Virus record (IMG/VR): IMGVR_UViG_3300021959_006017 | Coordinates: 124,001-188,000 of that record | Length of the DNA: 64,000 nucleotides | Direction: 5' to 3' (one strand) | Source of the DNA: a virus | Shown here: piece by piece, positions 47,917 to 58,272 of the stretch | How positions within the stretch are numbered: position 1 is the first letter of the stretch | How the letters are laid out: the number at the start of each line of letters is the position of its first letter | Notes under the pieces: generated by a model | Database searches by the model: none | What the model was told of the DNA's origin: nothing | What the model saw: only the letters and a program-made list of their open reading frames with translations | Translations under genes and position numbers: made by a program

Positions 47917-50547
47917 ATGGCAAATAGATTTCCACTGGTAATTGATACAACAGACGGTAATAAACTTAAAGAGTTACCGGCGGGAGACAATCTCGACCTA
48001 AGAGAAAACAGTATTGTAAGAGTACAAGATGTTAATGCACTTGGTACAATTAATGCTGCTGATATCACAGTAAATGGTAACAGACTAGTTGCCCAAAACT
48101 TTATTGATCTAACAGACACACCGGCAGATTATGTTGACTCTGCAGACAAGTTTGTAAAAGTAAATGCTACTGGTGATGGACTAGAGTTTAGACCGTTTAG
48201 TGATATTGGTAACATTGAAGTTGAAGAAATAGAAGTTGGTACTAGAATAGTTCCGGCTGCACCAAACATAGTTGATATAGGTACAACAGGTCTTTATTTT
48301 AATAGAGTTGTAGCAAACGAGTTTATGGGAGATTTAATCTCCGGTACTGAAGAGAGAGTTTTTAATGCTGCTACAGGTAAGATTAGTTATGCTGCACTAG
48401 AAGGTGCTCCTACACAAGTTTCAGAATTTGAAAACGATGTTGGTTACTTACTTGCAGAAGATTTAGATAGCAGTTTATCAGGGCTTTTTGATGAAGGTGC
48501 TACATTTGATACTGACATAAGAGGATCGGTATTCGGCGATGACTCTTCTATGATAGTAGATGGTGTTGCATCTGAAGTTGTAGGCGTTGTAAATAATACA
48601 ACTATAACTACAGTTAACCTTACAGCAACAACAGCAACGTTAACCACAAGTATATCAGATCAATATATAGGACCAATAGATAACGATGTTATTATAAATG
48701 CACAAAATAACTATGATATTGTTATAGGTGAAGAAAATACAGGCAACACTATTATACACAATGCTGAAGCAGATGACTTTACATTTGAAAGCGGATTAGG
48801 TATTGCAGAACTAAATGCTGTCGCAGACTTATTATTAAAAGCAGGCAACAGAATAAGGGTAGTAGACACTCCAGTACGCTTTGCTAGATTTACAGATGCA
48901 GAAGCAGCATTAGTAGTTGCACAAAACGGTGATGTTATTTACAACACTGATCAAAATAGATTGCAGATATATCAAAATGATGCATGGATAGATTTACACA
49001 AAGGCGAGTTTGACGGTAACGTAACAACAGCAACAGGTGAATCAAACTTTAATGACGTTGTTATTGCAGGCGACTTAACTGTACAAGGTACAACTACAAG
49101 CGTTGAAACAACAAATACAACTATAAGCGACAATGTAATCGTACTTAATAACGGTGAAACAGGCGCAGGTATTACTAACACAACTGCTGGTATTGAAATA
49201 GACAGAGGTTCTGCTGCAAACGTAACTTTCGTATATGATGACAGTATTGACAAGTGGACACTTGGAACAGAAAGATTAGTAGCAGCAACATTCGAAGGCG
49301 ATTTGATAGGTAACGTAACCGGTGATGTTACAGGAGATGTTACAGGCGACTTAACAGGTGATGTTACAGGTAACGTAACTGCTAGTTCTGGAACAAGTAC
49401 ATTTACAGATGTTTCAGTTACAGGATCAATCACAGTTGATGGCGCACTTGAAGCAGCAGCATACAAAGGTACTTTTGTAGGTGACGATAGTACAATACTT
49501 GTTGACGGTGTTAACAACCAAATAACAGGTGACTTGTACGGCTCTATTAGAGGCTATAACTGGATGTACGGTGGTGATGCTATATTGTCTATTGTACACG
49601 GCGGAGCACCAGATGATGGTATTATTAGAGTTCTTGCTACAGGCGATGTGCGTATAACTTCATCAAATAGAAATGTTGACATTGAAGCAACAACTGGTGT
49701 TATTAACTTAAACAGCAACGTAAATGCAAAAACAATTACAGGTGACTTAATAGGATCAGTCTTTGGTGATGATAGTACTCCTATTATAGATGCTGTTAAC
49801 GGAACACTAAGTGGTAACTTAACTGGCAACGTAACAGGAAACGTAACTGGTAACATTGATAATACTACATTAGATATAGGTGTAGACGATGCTACTGCAA
49901 TCACAATAGGCAACAGCGGAAGTACAACTACAGTAGAAGGTACTATCCAGTTTACAAATGCATTGATTGCAAACAACTTAAAAGCAGATGATAGTATTAG
50001 TATTACTACAAACGGACTTACATCAGGCGAAGCTATTAGTATTGGCCCAGGAGGCTCAAATACATTTATTAACTTAACTGCAACAAACATTAGATTCTTT
50101 GGGAACATAACAAATAATATTAATGCTACAGCAGGTATAACAGGTGATTTAAAAGGTAGTGTTGTTGCAGATGATAGCACAGTTATTATTGACGGTGTTA
50201 GCGGAACAGTATATAAAGCAAATATTGAAGGTGCAACAAACTGGGATACAGCATACAGTTGGGGCGATCACAGTACAGTTGGTTACTTACAAGACGGTGG
50301 ATCATTTACAGGTGATGTAAAAGGTAGTGTGTTTGCAGATGACTCAAGTGTAATGGTTAACGCTGTTGACTTTACAATGACGAGTGACTTGCTTACTCTA
50401 ACACCGCTGAATGCAGAACCTACAAATCCTGTAAATGGCATGATAGCAGTAGCAGATGGTACTGGTTGGGATCCGCATACTACAGGTGTAAACACAATGA
50501 CAGTATACTTAGGCGGCGCTTGGAGACAAATAGCAAGTGCTGTATAA
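47917..50547 (+). CDS. Tail-fibre protein with DDS repeats
   Basis: An 876-residue fibre. It has five (F/V)(G/A)DDS...VD.V motifs (for example VGDDSTILVDGVNN), each followed by short G-N-V-T-G or G-D-V-T-G runs, interspersed with LDIG..ATAITIGN-type strands. The C-terminal segment PTNPVNGMIAVADGTGWDP and TMTVYLGGAWRQIA is a common fibre end. The same motif family appears in the minus-strand fibre at 32030, so exchange between the two genes is possible. Confidence 0.8.
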   Translation: MANRFPLVIDTTDGNKLKELPAGDNLDLRENSIVRVQDVNALGTINAADITVNGNRLVAQNFIDLTDTPADYVDSADKFVKVNATGDGLEFRPFSDIGNIEVEEIEVGTRIVPAAPNIVDIGTTGLYFNRVVANEFMGDLISGTEERVFNAATGKISYAALEGAPTQVSEFENDVGYLLAEDLDSSLSGLFDEGATFDTDIRGSVFGDDSSMIVDGVASEVVGVVNNTTITTVNLTATTATLTTSISDQYIGPIDNDVIINAQNNYDIVIGEENTGNTIIHNAEADDFTFESGLGIAELNAVADLLLKAGNRIRVVDTPVRFARFTDAEAALVVAQNGDVIYNTDQNRLQIYQNDAWIDLHKGEFDGNVTTATGESNFNDVVIAGDLTVQGTTTSVETTNTTISDNVIVLNNGETGAGITNTTAGIEIDRGSAANVTFVYDDSIDKWTLGTERLVAATFEGDLIGNVTGDVTGDVTGDLTGDVTGNVTASSGTSTFTDVSVTGSITVDGALEAAAYKGTFVGDDSTILVDGVNNQITGDLYGSIRGYNWMYGGDAILSIVHGGAPDDGIIRVLATGDVRITSSNRNVDIEATTGVINLNSNVNAKTITGDLIGSVFGDDSTPIIDAVNGTLSGNLTGNVTGNVTGNIDNTTLDIGVDDATAITIGNSGSTTTVEGTIQFTNALIANNLKADDSISITTNGLTSGEAISIGPGGSNTFINLTATNIRFFGNITNNINATAGITGDLKGSVVADDSTVIIDGVSGTVYKANIEGATNWDTAYSWGDHSTVGYLQDGGSFTGDVKGSVFADDSSVMVNAVDFTMTSDLLTLTPLNAEPTNPVNGMIAVADGTGWDPHTTGVNTMTVYLGGAWRQIASAV
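49309..49380 (+). repeat. Six 12-base tandem units encoding G-(N/D)-(V/L)-T
   Basis: Units of the type GGTGATGTTACA repeat six times in frame (each four residues) with synonymous and small changes. The run could expand or contract by slippage or recombination and change fibre length. Confidence 0.8.
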
Positions 50548-50554
50548 TAAATAT
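50547..50554 (+). promoter_or_regulatory. Late-type promoter
   Basis: ATAAATAT at the end of the fibre gene, 18 bases before ATG 50573. Confidence 0.5.
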
Positions 50555-50572
50555 ATTAAATAGGAAAAACAA

Positions 50573-52432
50573 ATGAGCGAAAGAGAATATATTGTTACGT
50601 TAAAGAAAGGTGTAGACTACACTGCATTTAATGCAGAAATGATTGCTACAACTGGCGCAGGTGACATACCAGGTAGAAGTGTTACGGTTGCTAACGCTCG
50701 TCCAGCATCACAGCGTAATACACACTATATGCTTACTGATGCAGAAGCAACAGCACTTAACAATGATGCAAGAGTAGTTGCATGCGAGTTACGTCCAGAT
50801 CTAAGAGATGACATTGAACTAGTCCGTTTCGCTCAACAGACTGGTGATTTTAGTAAGACTGAAGATACACGTGGTGAATATGTTAACTGGGGATTGCGTA
50901 GAGTTAACGAAATAAACAATCCTTACTTTGGATATAGCATTTCAGGAGGATACAACTACACACTTGACGGTACAGGTGTAGACATTGTTATCCAAGACAG
51001 TGGTTTACAAATAGATCATCCTGAGTTCCAAGATAGTTCAGGTACTACACGAGTAGTACAACAAGACTGGTATAGCGGATTCAGTGGCGGCGGATCTATG
51101 CCAACAGAACACTACACTGATTATGACGGACACGGTACTCACTGTGCAGGGATTGCAGCAGGTAAAACATATGGTTGGGCTAAAAATGCACGTATCTATG
51201 CTGTAAAAGTTAATGGCTTACAAGGAGCGAGTGATCCTAACAGCGGTATTCCAATCACAAATGTTTTTGATGTTATTAAAGAATGGCATGCAGCTAAAGC
51301 AGTTGACCCTGTTACTGGCGCAAAACGTCCGACTATTGTTAATATGAGTTGGGGATACACGTCTGCTTTTGCAAACATCACTGGAGGAGAATATAGAGGA
51401 ACTCCTTGGACAGGCACTGCTAGAGATACTGCTAAAGGTATGGTAGGAAATTTAGTTAGCGGACTTTATAGATATCCTACAAGAGTTGCTTCTGTAGATA
51501 CAGATGTTGAAGAACTAATCGATGCAGGAGTACATGTTTGTATTGCCGCAGGTAACTACAAACAAAAGATTGATGTAGATGGTGGCGCTGACTATGACAA
51601 CTACTTTACAAGTAGCCTATACGGAACAAGATACTATCATAGAGGAGGATCACCGTATGGCCAAGAAGCATTTATTGTAGGCAATATTGATACTGATCTT
51701 GCAAGCAATGGTAGAGAACAAAAAGCAACTAGTTCAGAAACAGGCCCGGGTGTAAATGCATGGGCTCCGGGGACTAGAATCTTTAGTAGTTTAAGTACAA
51801 CTACAGCATATACTAGTGGACCATATCCACTAGACAGCGATTTTAATATTGGTAGCTTAGGTGGTACTTCAATGGCTTCTCCACAAGTAGCAGGTGTACT
51901 TGCATTATGGTTGCAAGTAAATCCAGGTGCAACTCCTGCACAAGCTCTTAGTTATTTTAAAAGTAGCTCTAAAACAGATAGAGTATATCAAACAGCAAAC
52001 AACGATACAGACTACACAGACAATAGAAGTTTATTAGGTTCTAGTAACAGATTTCTTTGGAATAAGTTTAACCGTAAAACTCAACTTTCTATCGGAAGTG
52101 TATTTACAGAAGCAGAAACAGATACTAGTATAATAAAAACTTACTCTTTGGCTTCGAGTGCAGCAAGTGTAAATGAAGGTGATAGTTTTACTATTACTTT
52201 AACTACAACAAATGTTCCAGATGATACTGTTATAAACTACGGTATTACTGGTGTTTCTAGCGGAGATATCGGCGTACCACTAGACGGAACATTTACTGTA
52301 TCATCTGACTCAGCAACAGCAGATTTTACAGTGTCAGCTGACACAACACTAGAAGGTGCAGAAACTTTTACTATGACATTAGAAGGCATAAATGTTTCAG
52401 TTAGTGTAACTATAAATGATACTAGTACATAA
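50573..52432 (+). CDS. Virion-cluster subtilisin-like serine protease (S8)
   Basis: A 619-residue protease. Residues 1-75 look like an I9-type prodomain. The catalytic domain has Asp142 (IQDSGLQIDHPEF), His187 (DGHGTHCAG), oxyanion Asn328 (CIAAGN) and Ser433 (GGTSMASPQVAG), so the triad is complete. Residues about 530-619 form a Calx-beta-like domain (VNEGDSFTITLTTTN). It has no signal peptide and lies between fibre genes behind a late box, so it may be packaged to cut host surface protein or to process fibres. Location in the virion is inference. Confidence 0.9.
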   Translation: MSEREYIVTLKKGVDYTAFNAEMIATTGAGDIPGRSVTVANARPASQRNTHYMLTDAEATALNNDARVVACELRPDLRDDIELVRFAQQTGDFSKTEDTRGEYVNWGLRRVNEINNPYFGYSISGGYNYTLDGTGVDIVIQDSGLQIDHPEFQDSSGTTRVVQQDWYSGFSGGGSMPTEHYTDYDGHGTHCAGIAAGKTYGWAKNARIYAVKVNGLQGASDPNSGIPITNVFDVIKEWHAAKAVDPVTGAKRPTIVNMSWGYTSAFANITGGEYRGTPWTGTARDTAKGMVGNLVSGLYRYPTRVASVDTDVEELIDAGVHVCIAAGNYKQKIDVDGGADYDNYFTSSLYGTRYYHRGGSPYGQEAFIVGNIDTDLASNGREQKATSSETGPGVNAWAPGTRIFSSLSTTTAYTSGPYPLDSDFNIGSLGGTSMASPQVAGVLALWLQVNPGATPAQALSYFKSSSKTDRVYQTANNDTDYTDNRSLLGSSNRFLWNKFNRKTQLSIGSVFTEAETDTSIIKTYSLASSAASVNEGDSFTITLTTTNVPDDTVINYGITGVSSGDIGVPLDGTFTVSSDSATADFTVSADTTLEGAETFTMTLEGINVSVSVTINDTST

Positions 52433-52441
52433 GGATTAATA

Positions 52442-53140
52442 ATGGCAGTACAACTAATAAACATAGGTAATGTTGCAAATGATGGTACAGGTGATGATCT
52501 AAGAGAAGCATTTATCAAAGTAAACCAAAACTTTGAAGAGCTTGATCTAAGAGATGACGAAAAAACTACAGGTAGTAATCTTGGGCCAGACGGCGAAGGT
52601 CTTTTTGCAAATAGAATCAACTATGATCTACAGTTTAAAAAAATCGTAGGCGGAGATAACATTACACTTACTGCTACAGATAATAATATTACTATAAGTA
52701 GTGAAAGCACACTTACAATAGCAAGTGATTCTGGAGATACTGACTTAGTTGGATCTACTACTTTGAATATTTTAGGCGGAGACGGAATAAGCACATCTGC
52801 TACAGATAATACTCTTACAATCACAAATGATTATAATGCAGAACTAGTAGAAGATCTTACACCCCAACTAGGTGGCAATCTAGATGCACAAGGGTTCAAC
52901 CTTACAAATGTTGGAAATATAGATGCAGCACAAGTATCTGGTTCGTTTGTAGGTAACTTAACAGGACTAGTACACGGTTACGATATGAGAGATTGGGCAA
53001 GCTGGAACGAAGGTTGGGACTTTGGTGCTGTTTCAGAAGATTATACTAGTGCTATACAGTTTATCGTTGCAAACACAGCCGTTGATTTCGGTAGCTTTAG
53101 TGCTCCAGCAGTAGGTAATGTAGATTTAGGAAGTATTTGA
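52442..53140 (+). CDS. Virion protein with the shared N-terminal module
   Basis: A 232-residue protein beginning INIGNVANDGTGDDLREAFIKVNQNFEELD, the module of the giant fibre and the 47255 protein. It is followed by short TLTATDNNITISSES-type strand repeats and a Trp-rich C-terminal part (DMRDWASWNEGWDFG). Likely an attachment or fibre adaptor protein. Confidence 0.72.
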   Translation: MAVQLINIGNVANDGTGDDLREAFIKVNQNFEELDLRDDEKTTGSNLGPDGEGLFANRINYDLQFKKIVGGDNITLTATDNNITISSESTLTIASDSGDTDLVGSTTLNILGGDGISTSATDNTLTITNDYNAELVEDLTPQLGGNLDAQGFNLTNVGNIDAAQVSGSFVGNLTGLVHGYDMRDWASWNEGWDFGAVSEDYTSAIQFIVANTAVDFGSFSAPAVGNVDLGSI

Positions 53141-53145
53141 TTCCG

Positions 53146-53153
53146 ATAAATAC
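53146..53153 (+). promoter_or_regulatory. Late promoter
   Basis: ATAAATAC followed by TACTG, 20 bases before ATG 53174 with GAAGGA between. Confidence 0.62.
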
Positions 53154-53173
53154 TACTGTAGAAGGAATCACGT

Positions 53174-56100
53174 ATGGCCAATCCCGATAGTTTATGGAGT
53201 ATCCAAACAGGTAAAAAGATTGCAACACTGATCGAAAGATCTAATGTTAATCTTTTACTCCCGTTAAATGTAAATATCCCAAGTACAGTTAAAATTATAA
53301 CAGGATCCTTGCCTGCCGGGTTAAGATTATCAGCAGACGGAAAGTTTATTGAAGGCACAGTTTACGAAGTAGCTTATAATACTACAAGTAAGTTTGTATT
53401 AAGGGCAGAATATCAAGGTCAGTTTGAAGATAGAACTGTACAGATAGATGTAAGCGGACCTGATGACCCTGTATGGCAAACAAACGAAGGGTTATTACCA
53501 GTAGGAAGTAATCAATCTTTGTTTATACTTGATAACGAGCAAGTTGACTTTCAACTACAAGCAACAGATACTGATCTAAGTGCAGGCGATATTTTAGAAT
53601 ATTTTATAGCAGAAGGAGACGGCGAGCTTCCTCCAGGCATTACGCTATCTTTAGATGGAAAACTTACAGGTATAGTAGAACCTCTATTAAGTTTAGATAA
53701 AAGGTATCAAGCAGGAGGCTATGACGGTGCGCCGTATGGAGCACTTCCTGCAGATTATGGCACAATATCTTCAAATGGTTATGGTAGTTTCTTTTACGAT
53801 ACTGTAGATTTTGATTACAACGAACCAGTTGTTAATCCTAGAAAACTTAATAGATTTTATCCTTTTAGAGTAACTGTTACAGACGGCGAAAACTTTGTTA
53901 AACGAGAGTTTAAAATATATCTTGTCGGCGATGATTATTTAAAAGCAGATAACACTATTATGCAAGCAGGAACAGGAGTGTTTACTGCTGATACAACTAA
54001 TGTTAGAACTCCAGTTTGGCTTACACCTAGAGACTTAGGATTTAAACGTGCTAATAACTATACTACAATCAACTTAGATATTATTGATAATCCAAACTTA
54101 GAAGGTGTAGTAACATATACATTAGATAGTACAAACGATGACGGTACTCCTAGCATATTACCTCCAGGGACTTCACTAGATAGTCAAAGCGGAGAAATAG
54201 TTGGTCGTATTCCGTACCAACCAGCAATAACAAAAGATTATAAGTTTACTGTTAGAGCAACAAGAATAACAACAGATTTAGATACTGTTTCTATTAATGC
54301 CAACTACTATGAAGATACTTTGTTAGGTAAAGATAACTTTAAAATTTATAAAATAGATTTAACTGGCGATATCGACGGTATAAACGATTTATTAGAGCTT
54401 ATTGGTAGAGACATACTTTTAGAAAATAGAACGTATAGAGTAACCAACGTTGATGCTAGAAATACTGATTATGACATTATTTTCTTAGATAGTACTTTAT
54501 CTCCTAGCATCAGTTTAATAACTAGCAGAACTGCACTTAAAAATCAAGATGCTGTTTTTGTTAATAGATTAAACGAATCTCAAAAAGAAAAGTACAGAGG
54601 ACGTACTATACGTCTTAGTGACAGTGAAGCATATGTTATAAATGATATTGTTCCTTATATAGAATGGGACATTCAACAAGTAACCCCGGGTAATGATCAA
54701 ATATATCCGAACGGATCTCCAAGAAGAATGGAAGCAGGAACAAACTATTTCTTAGGAGATCTTGTCATTTACGGAACAGAAGTAGGTGGCAATGATAGAG
54801 TTTACAGGGCAACATTTACTCATAACTTAGAAGCTCAAACTGATCCTGTAACAGAAGTTCCAATCACAGTAGATGGTGTTGTACAAGTTGTCTTTAATCC
54901 TGCTAACTGGACTGAAGTAGTTGAAAACCCAGATGATCTATCACTGTCTGATAGAGTTCTTGCACTTAAACAATCTTTAGAAGCAGCATACGGACACACA
55001 GCATATGTAGATGTATTTAATCAGCAAAACTGGAGATTACGCATTCCTAGTACAAGTTTAAGTAGAATCGCAAAAAATATTGAGCAGTTCTTCTTACTAG
55101 GCGATGATAGTACAAGAATGAAAATCACTACAGTTAGAGATAATGAAGACAGAATAAAGTTTGATGTAAATCTTTCTACACAATTTAACCAAGGACGAAA
55201 CATAGGTATTGCACTATTTAGAAATGAAGGATTTGTAGAAAATGTTATTGTTGCAGCAAATGACGAAGTAGATATTCCAAGCACATCTAAAACTTTTGAG
55301 ATTAAAGTTATAGGAGAAATAGACAGTAATATATCTTGGATAACAGCAGCAGATCTTGGAACTATACGTGCAAACTTCAACAGCTACTTAAAAGTAGTAG
55401 CAGAAACTACAGTTCCAGATAGTCCTATGATTTATACATTAAAGTCGGGTAAACTTCCTTTTGGTATGCAACTAAGTTATAACGGAGATATTACCGGTAA
55501 TCCTAGACAATACCAAACTAGCGAAGGACTTGGTCTTACAATATTTGATAATAAGGCAGTAACATTCGATGGCTTTATTCCGGGCGATACTTCCTTTGAC
55601 AGAAGATATAACTTTACTATTGAAGCTCGTGATAGATTTGGATATACAGCAATAGAAAGAGAGTTTACACTTTTAGTTGAAGATTTAGACAATACTGTGT
55701 ATACAGACATATATGCAAAACCGTTAATCCCTGCAGAACAAAGAACTGCATTTAGAAACTTTACTAGTAATCCGGACATATTTCCACCAAATAGCATTTA
55801 TCGTCCAAACGATCCTTCGTTCGGTGTTAAAACAAGTTTAGAAATGCTAGTATATGCAGGTATAGAAGCAAAAACTATTGAAAACTTTGTAGCGGCAGCA
55901 GCTAAAAACCATAAAAGAAAAACTTACGCAGTTGGTGAGATAAAAAGTGCTAAAGCTATTGAACCAGGAACTACCGACACTGTTTATGAAGTTGTATACT
56001 TAGAAGTTGTAGATCCTAGTCAGCCTACTACAGGAAAAACAAGAAAAAGTTTTAGCATAGAAAACAAAAAGAAACTTACTGTTGACAGTATACAGTATGC

Positions 56101-56704
56101 TCTTAAAGATGACGAAACTAGAACTGGTGCAGGTTATGAACTATTACCAGTGTATGGTAGAGCTCAAGTAAGATTTATTTACGCTGAAGACGGAAAGATA
56201 ATAGTAGAAACTAGAGATAGTGATGTACTACTCGATGTTGACAATGCAGATTTTGAACTTGATTTAAGAGTAGGCGAAGATGCAGTTATAAGATTACAAC
56301 AATCAGATTCAGAACCTTATAGATTCCGTCCAGATACTAATACAATAAAAACAGACAGTGATGCAATCAAAGTAAGTCAAAGCAATGATAATGTGAGATA
56401 TATATCTAACATAGACAATATGCGAGACAATATAAAAGCAATAGGAAAAAATGAAAGAAACTATTTACCACTATGGATGCGTACATCACAAGAAGGGTTT
56501 CAAGAGCTTGATTATGTAACTGCTATTCCTATTTGTTATGTTAAACCGGGTGAAGCAGAAAACGTAATAGATAATATAACCAATAGTGGATTTGATTTTA
56601 GACAGTTTAATATTGATATTGATCGTTATATTGTTAAAAGAACTGACGATTATGAAACTGAACAATACATTCTTTTTGCAAACTATGCATACAATGTAGG
56701 ATAA
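53174..56704 (+). CDS. Large virion protein with Ig/cadherin-like domains
   Basis: An 1176-residue structural protein. Several He_PIG/cadherin-like units are visible as G.LP.G(L/I/M)...G.(I/L).G patterns, for example GSLPAGLRLSADGKFIEG near residue 40, LPPGITLSLDGKLTG near 155, PPGTSLDSQSGEIVG near 333 and KLPFGMQLSYNGDITG near 760. Middle and C-terminal parts are mixed beta and Asp-rich. Such domains build phage baseplate or fibre shafts and bind carbohydrates. Function in the particle is not certain. Confidence 0.75.
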   Translation: MANPDSLWSIQTGKKIATLIERSNVNLLLPLNVNIPSTVKIITGSLPAGLRLSADGKFIEGTVYEVAYNTTSKFVLRAEYQGQFEDRTVQIDVSGPDDPVWQTNEGLLPVGSNQSLFILDNEQVDFQLQATDTDLSAGDILEYFIAEGDGELPPGITLSLDGKLTGIVEPLLSLDKRYQAGGYDGAPYGALPADYGTISSNGYGSFFYDTVDFDYNEPVVNPRKLNRFYPFRVTVTDGENFVKREFKIYLVGDDYLKADNTIMQAGTGVFTADTTNVRTPVWLTPRDLGFKRANNYTTINLDIIDNPNLEGVVTYTLDSTNDDGTPSILPPGTSLDSQSGEIVGRIPYQPAITKDYKFTVRATRITTDLDTVSINANYYEDTLLGKDNFKIYKIDLTGDIDGINDLLELIGRDILLENRTYRVTNVDARNTDYDIIFLDSTLSPSISLITSRTALKNQDAVFVNRLNESQKEKYRGRTIRLSDSEAYVINDIVPYIEWDIQQVTPGNDQIYPNGSPRRMEAGTNYFLGDLVIYGTEVGGNDRVYRATFTHNLEAQTDPVTEVPITVDGVVQVVFNPANWTEVVENPDDLSLSDRVLALKQSLEAAYGHTAYVDVFNQQNWRLRIPSTSLSRIAKNIEQFFLLGDDSTRMKITTVRDNEDRIKFDVNLSTQFNQGRNIGIALFRNEGFVENVIVAANDEVDIPSTSKTFEIKVIGEIDSNISWITAADLGTIRANFNSYLKVVAETTVPDSPMIYTLKSGKLPFGMQLSYNGDITGNPRQYQTSEGLGLTIFDNKAVTFDGFIPGDTSFDRRYNFTIEARDRFGYTAIEREFTLLVEDLDNTVYTDIYAKPLIPAEQRTAFRNFTSNPDIFPPNSIYRPNDPSFGVKTSLEMLVYAGIEAKTIENFVAAAAKNHKRKTYAVGEIKSAKAIEPGTTDTVYEVVYLEVVDPSQPTTGKTRKSFSIENKKKLTVDSIQYALKDDETRTGAGYELLPVYGRAQVRFIYAEDGKIIVETRDSDVLLDVDNADFELDLRVGEDAVIRLQQSDSEPYRFRPDTNTIKTDSDAIKVSQSNDNVRYISNIDNMRDNIKAIGKNERNYLPLWMRTSQEGFQELDYVTAIPICYVKPGEAENVIDNITNSGFDFRQFNIDIDRYIVKRTDDYETEQYILFANYAYNVG

Positions 56705-56708
56705 ATAT
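56701..56708 (+). promoter_or_regulatory. Late-type promoter
   Basis: ATAAATAT across the stop codon of the previous gene, 22 bases before ATG 56731 with AAGGA between. Confidence 0.5.
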
Positions 56709-56730
56709 GTGTAAGGATATGGAATAAACA

Positions 56731-58242
56731 ATGAGTGGTATATTAGGAACACACGATTTAACAGGCGGCGTTACACAGTCAATTTACGCTTGTGACACTG
56801 ATCAGTTTACAACTGCAAACATTAGTCTTTGTAATAGGCATAATGTTGCTGTTAAAGTAACACTTGCAATCACAGATGCAGAAAATGCATTTGATGATGC
56901 ACGTTATATAGAATACGAAACTGAACTAAAACCTAAAGGTGTTTTAGAACGCACAGCGGTTATTGTTCCAGTTGGAAAGTTTATTACAGTATTAAGTACA
57001 CACAATGCAGTTTCAGCAGCAGCATGGGGTATAAGAGCAGGTAATACTGTTTCAGTAAGTGCTATTACAGATGCAACAGATGCAGTAGCACCTACATTTA
57101 TTGTAAACACAGTGGCATTTTTACCGGGCGCATTAACAAATACCCAACTTGAAACTAACGAGATAGGTGCAGTAACTTTTGAACTGACAGCAGGAACACT
57201 TCCTACAGGACTATCACTTACTTCAGATGGAGTAGTCACAGGAACAACTGATGCAGCTGATTACGGAATATACGCTGTTACAATAACAGCGACTGATCAA
57301 AGTGGAAATAGCACAGCTAACACTGTTAGTATAGGACCTGGGTTGAAAGGTGTTGCAACTTCAGGAGATTTATCTCACATCTTTTTAGGATCTGGATCAA
57401 CTCCTGGTGTAATTTCAGCAGAGCATAATCCTACTCTTTCTGGTTACGGTTATGATGATATTACATGGATACCAGATACTAATATTACTTGTGATATTTA
57501 CTGTTGGGGCGCAGGCGGCGGCGGCACTAGAAGAACTGCTGCTATAACAGGAGGACCCGGTGGCTTTTCAAGTGGTAGATATACATTTACCAGCGGCACA
57601 ACTTATAAAATTGTTGTCGGGGGTGCAGGCGAAGCAGGAGACGAAACGCCTGCTACTAATACTATATATAATGGAGCAGCAACGGGCGGCGGAACAGCAG
57701 GCGGAAACTCTAGCGCCGATTCCGACGGCGGTGGTGGTGGAGGATATACAGGTATATTTGAAACTAGTGTAGCAGTTGGTAATGCTATTATTATTGCAGG
57801 AGCCGGAGGCGGCGGAACAGGAGACACCGCCTATGGTGGTGGTGGTGGTGGCAACACCGGCGGAGATGGTTCTAACGGAGCTAGAGGCGGCGACGGCGGC
57901 ACCCAAAGTGCTGGTGGTGCGCAAGGTACTGATGGTACAGCGGGCACAGCAGGCGCGGCACTATTAGGCGGCAATGGCGGATCTGGTGGCGGAACATCAG
58001 AAGGTGCTGGCGGTGGCGGTGGCTACTATGGCGGTGGTGGTGGCGGATCGACAGGTCCAGGCGCCGGCGGCGGTGGATCTGGATATATCGGCGGTACTGG
58101 GCTCACTAATGGTGTAACTACACAATCTGGAACCAACACAACACCTGCACAGTCAAGCAATGCCTTTTATATAGATGGTGTAGCAGTAGGCGGCAACCAA
58201 AACAGAGGCGGCGGCGGTCTTATAGTTCTTGTAGAAGTATAA
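56731..58242 (+). CDS. Glycine-rich adhesin, receptor-binding candidate
   Basis: A 503-residue protein. Residues about 1-110 form a beta domain and about 120-205 a He_PIG Ig-like unit (LTAGTLPTGLSLTSDGVVTG). From about residue 250 it is extremely Gly-rich with runs such as GAGGGG, YGGGGGG and GGSGGG between short variable segments. T-even gp38-type adhesins use glycine-rich motifs packed as polyglycine II helices, with variable loops that contact the receptor; this resembles that design without a clear sequence match. GC is locally high because of GGN codons. It is a likely host-range determinant. Confidence 0.72.
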   Translation: MSGILGTHDLTGGVTQSIYACDTDQFTTANISLCNRHNVAVKVTLAITDAENAFDDARYIEYETELKPKGVLERTAVIVPVGKFITVLSTHNAVSAAAWGIRAGNTVSVSAITDATDAVAPTFIVNTVAFLPGALTNTQLETNEIGAVTFELTAGTLPTGLSLTSDGVVTGTTDAADYGIYAVTITATDQSGNSTANTVSIGPGLKGVATSGDLSHIFLGSGSTPGVISAEHNPTLSGYGYDDITWIPDTNITCDIYCWGAGGGGTRRTAAITGGPGGFSSGRYTFTSGTTYKIVVGGAGEAGDETPATNTIYNGAATGGGTAGGNSSADSDGGGGGGYTGIFETSVAVGNAIIIAGAGGGGTGDTAYGGGGGGNTGGDGSNGARGGDGGTQSAGGAQGTDGTAGTAGAALLGGNGGSGGGTSEGAGGGGGYYGGGGGGSTGPGAGGGGSGYIGGTGLTNGVTTQSGTNTTPAQSSNAFYIDGVAVGGNQNRGGGGLIVLVEV

Positions 58243-58272
58243 TTTAACTAAATGAAAATGTAAGGATAAAAT

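Noticed and set aside
49309-49380. CRISPR-like repeat array
   Set aside because: The short tandem units are in-frame codons of a fibre protein with no spacers.
48972-50180. Long minus-strand frames (up to 208 codons) inside the fibre gene at 47917
   Set aside because: Ser/Val/Pro-rich complements of Thr/Asp/Gly repeats; no independent support.
56486-56752. Minus-strand 88-codon frame across the 53174/56731 junction
   Set aside because: Ile/Tyr/Phe-rich artefact of A/T-rich sequence overlapping two supported genes and a late box.
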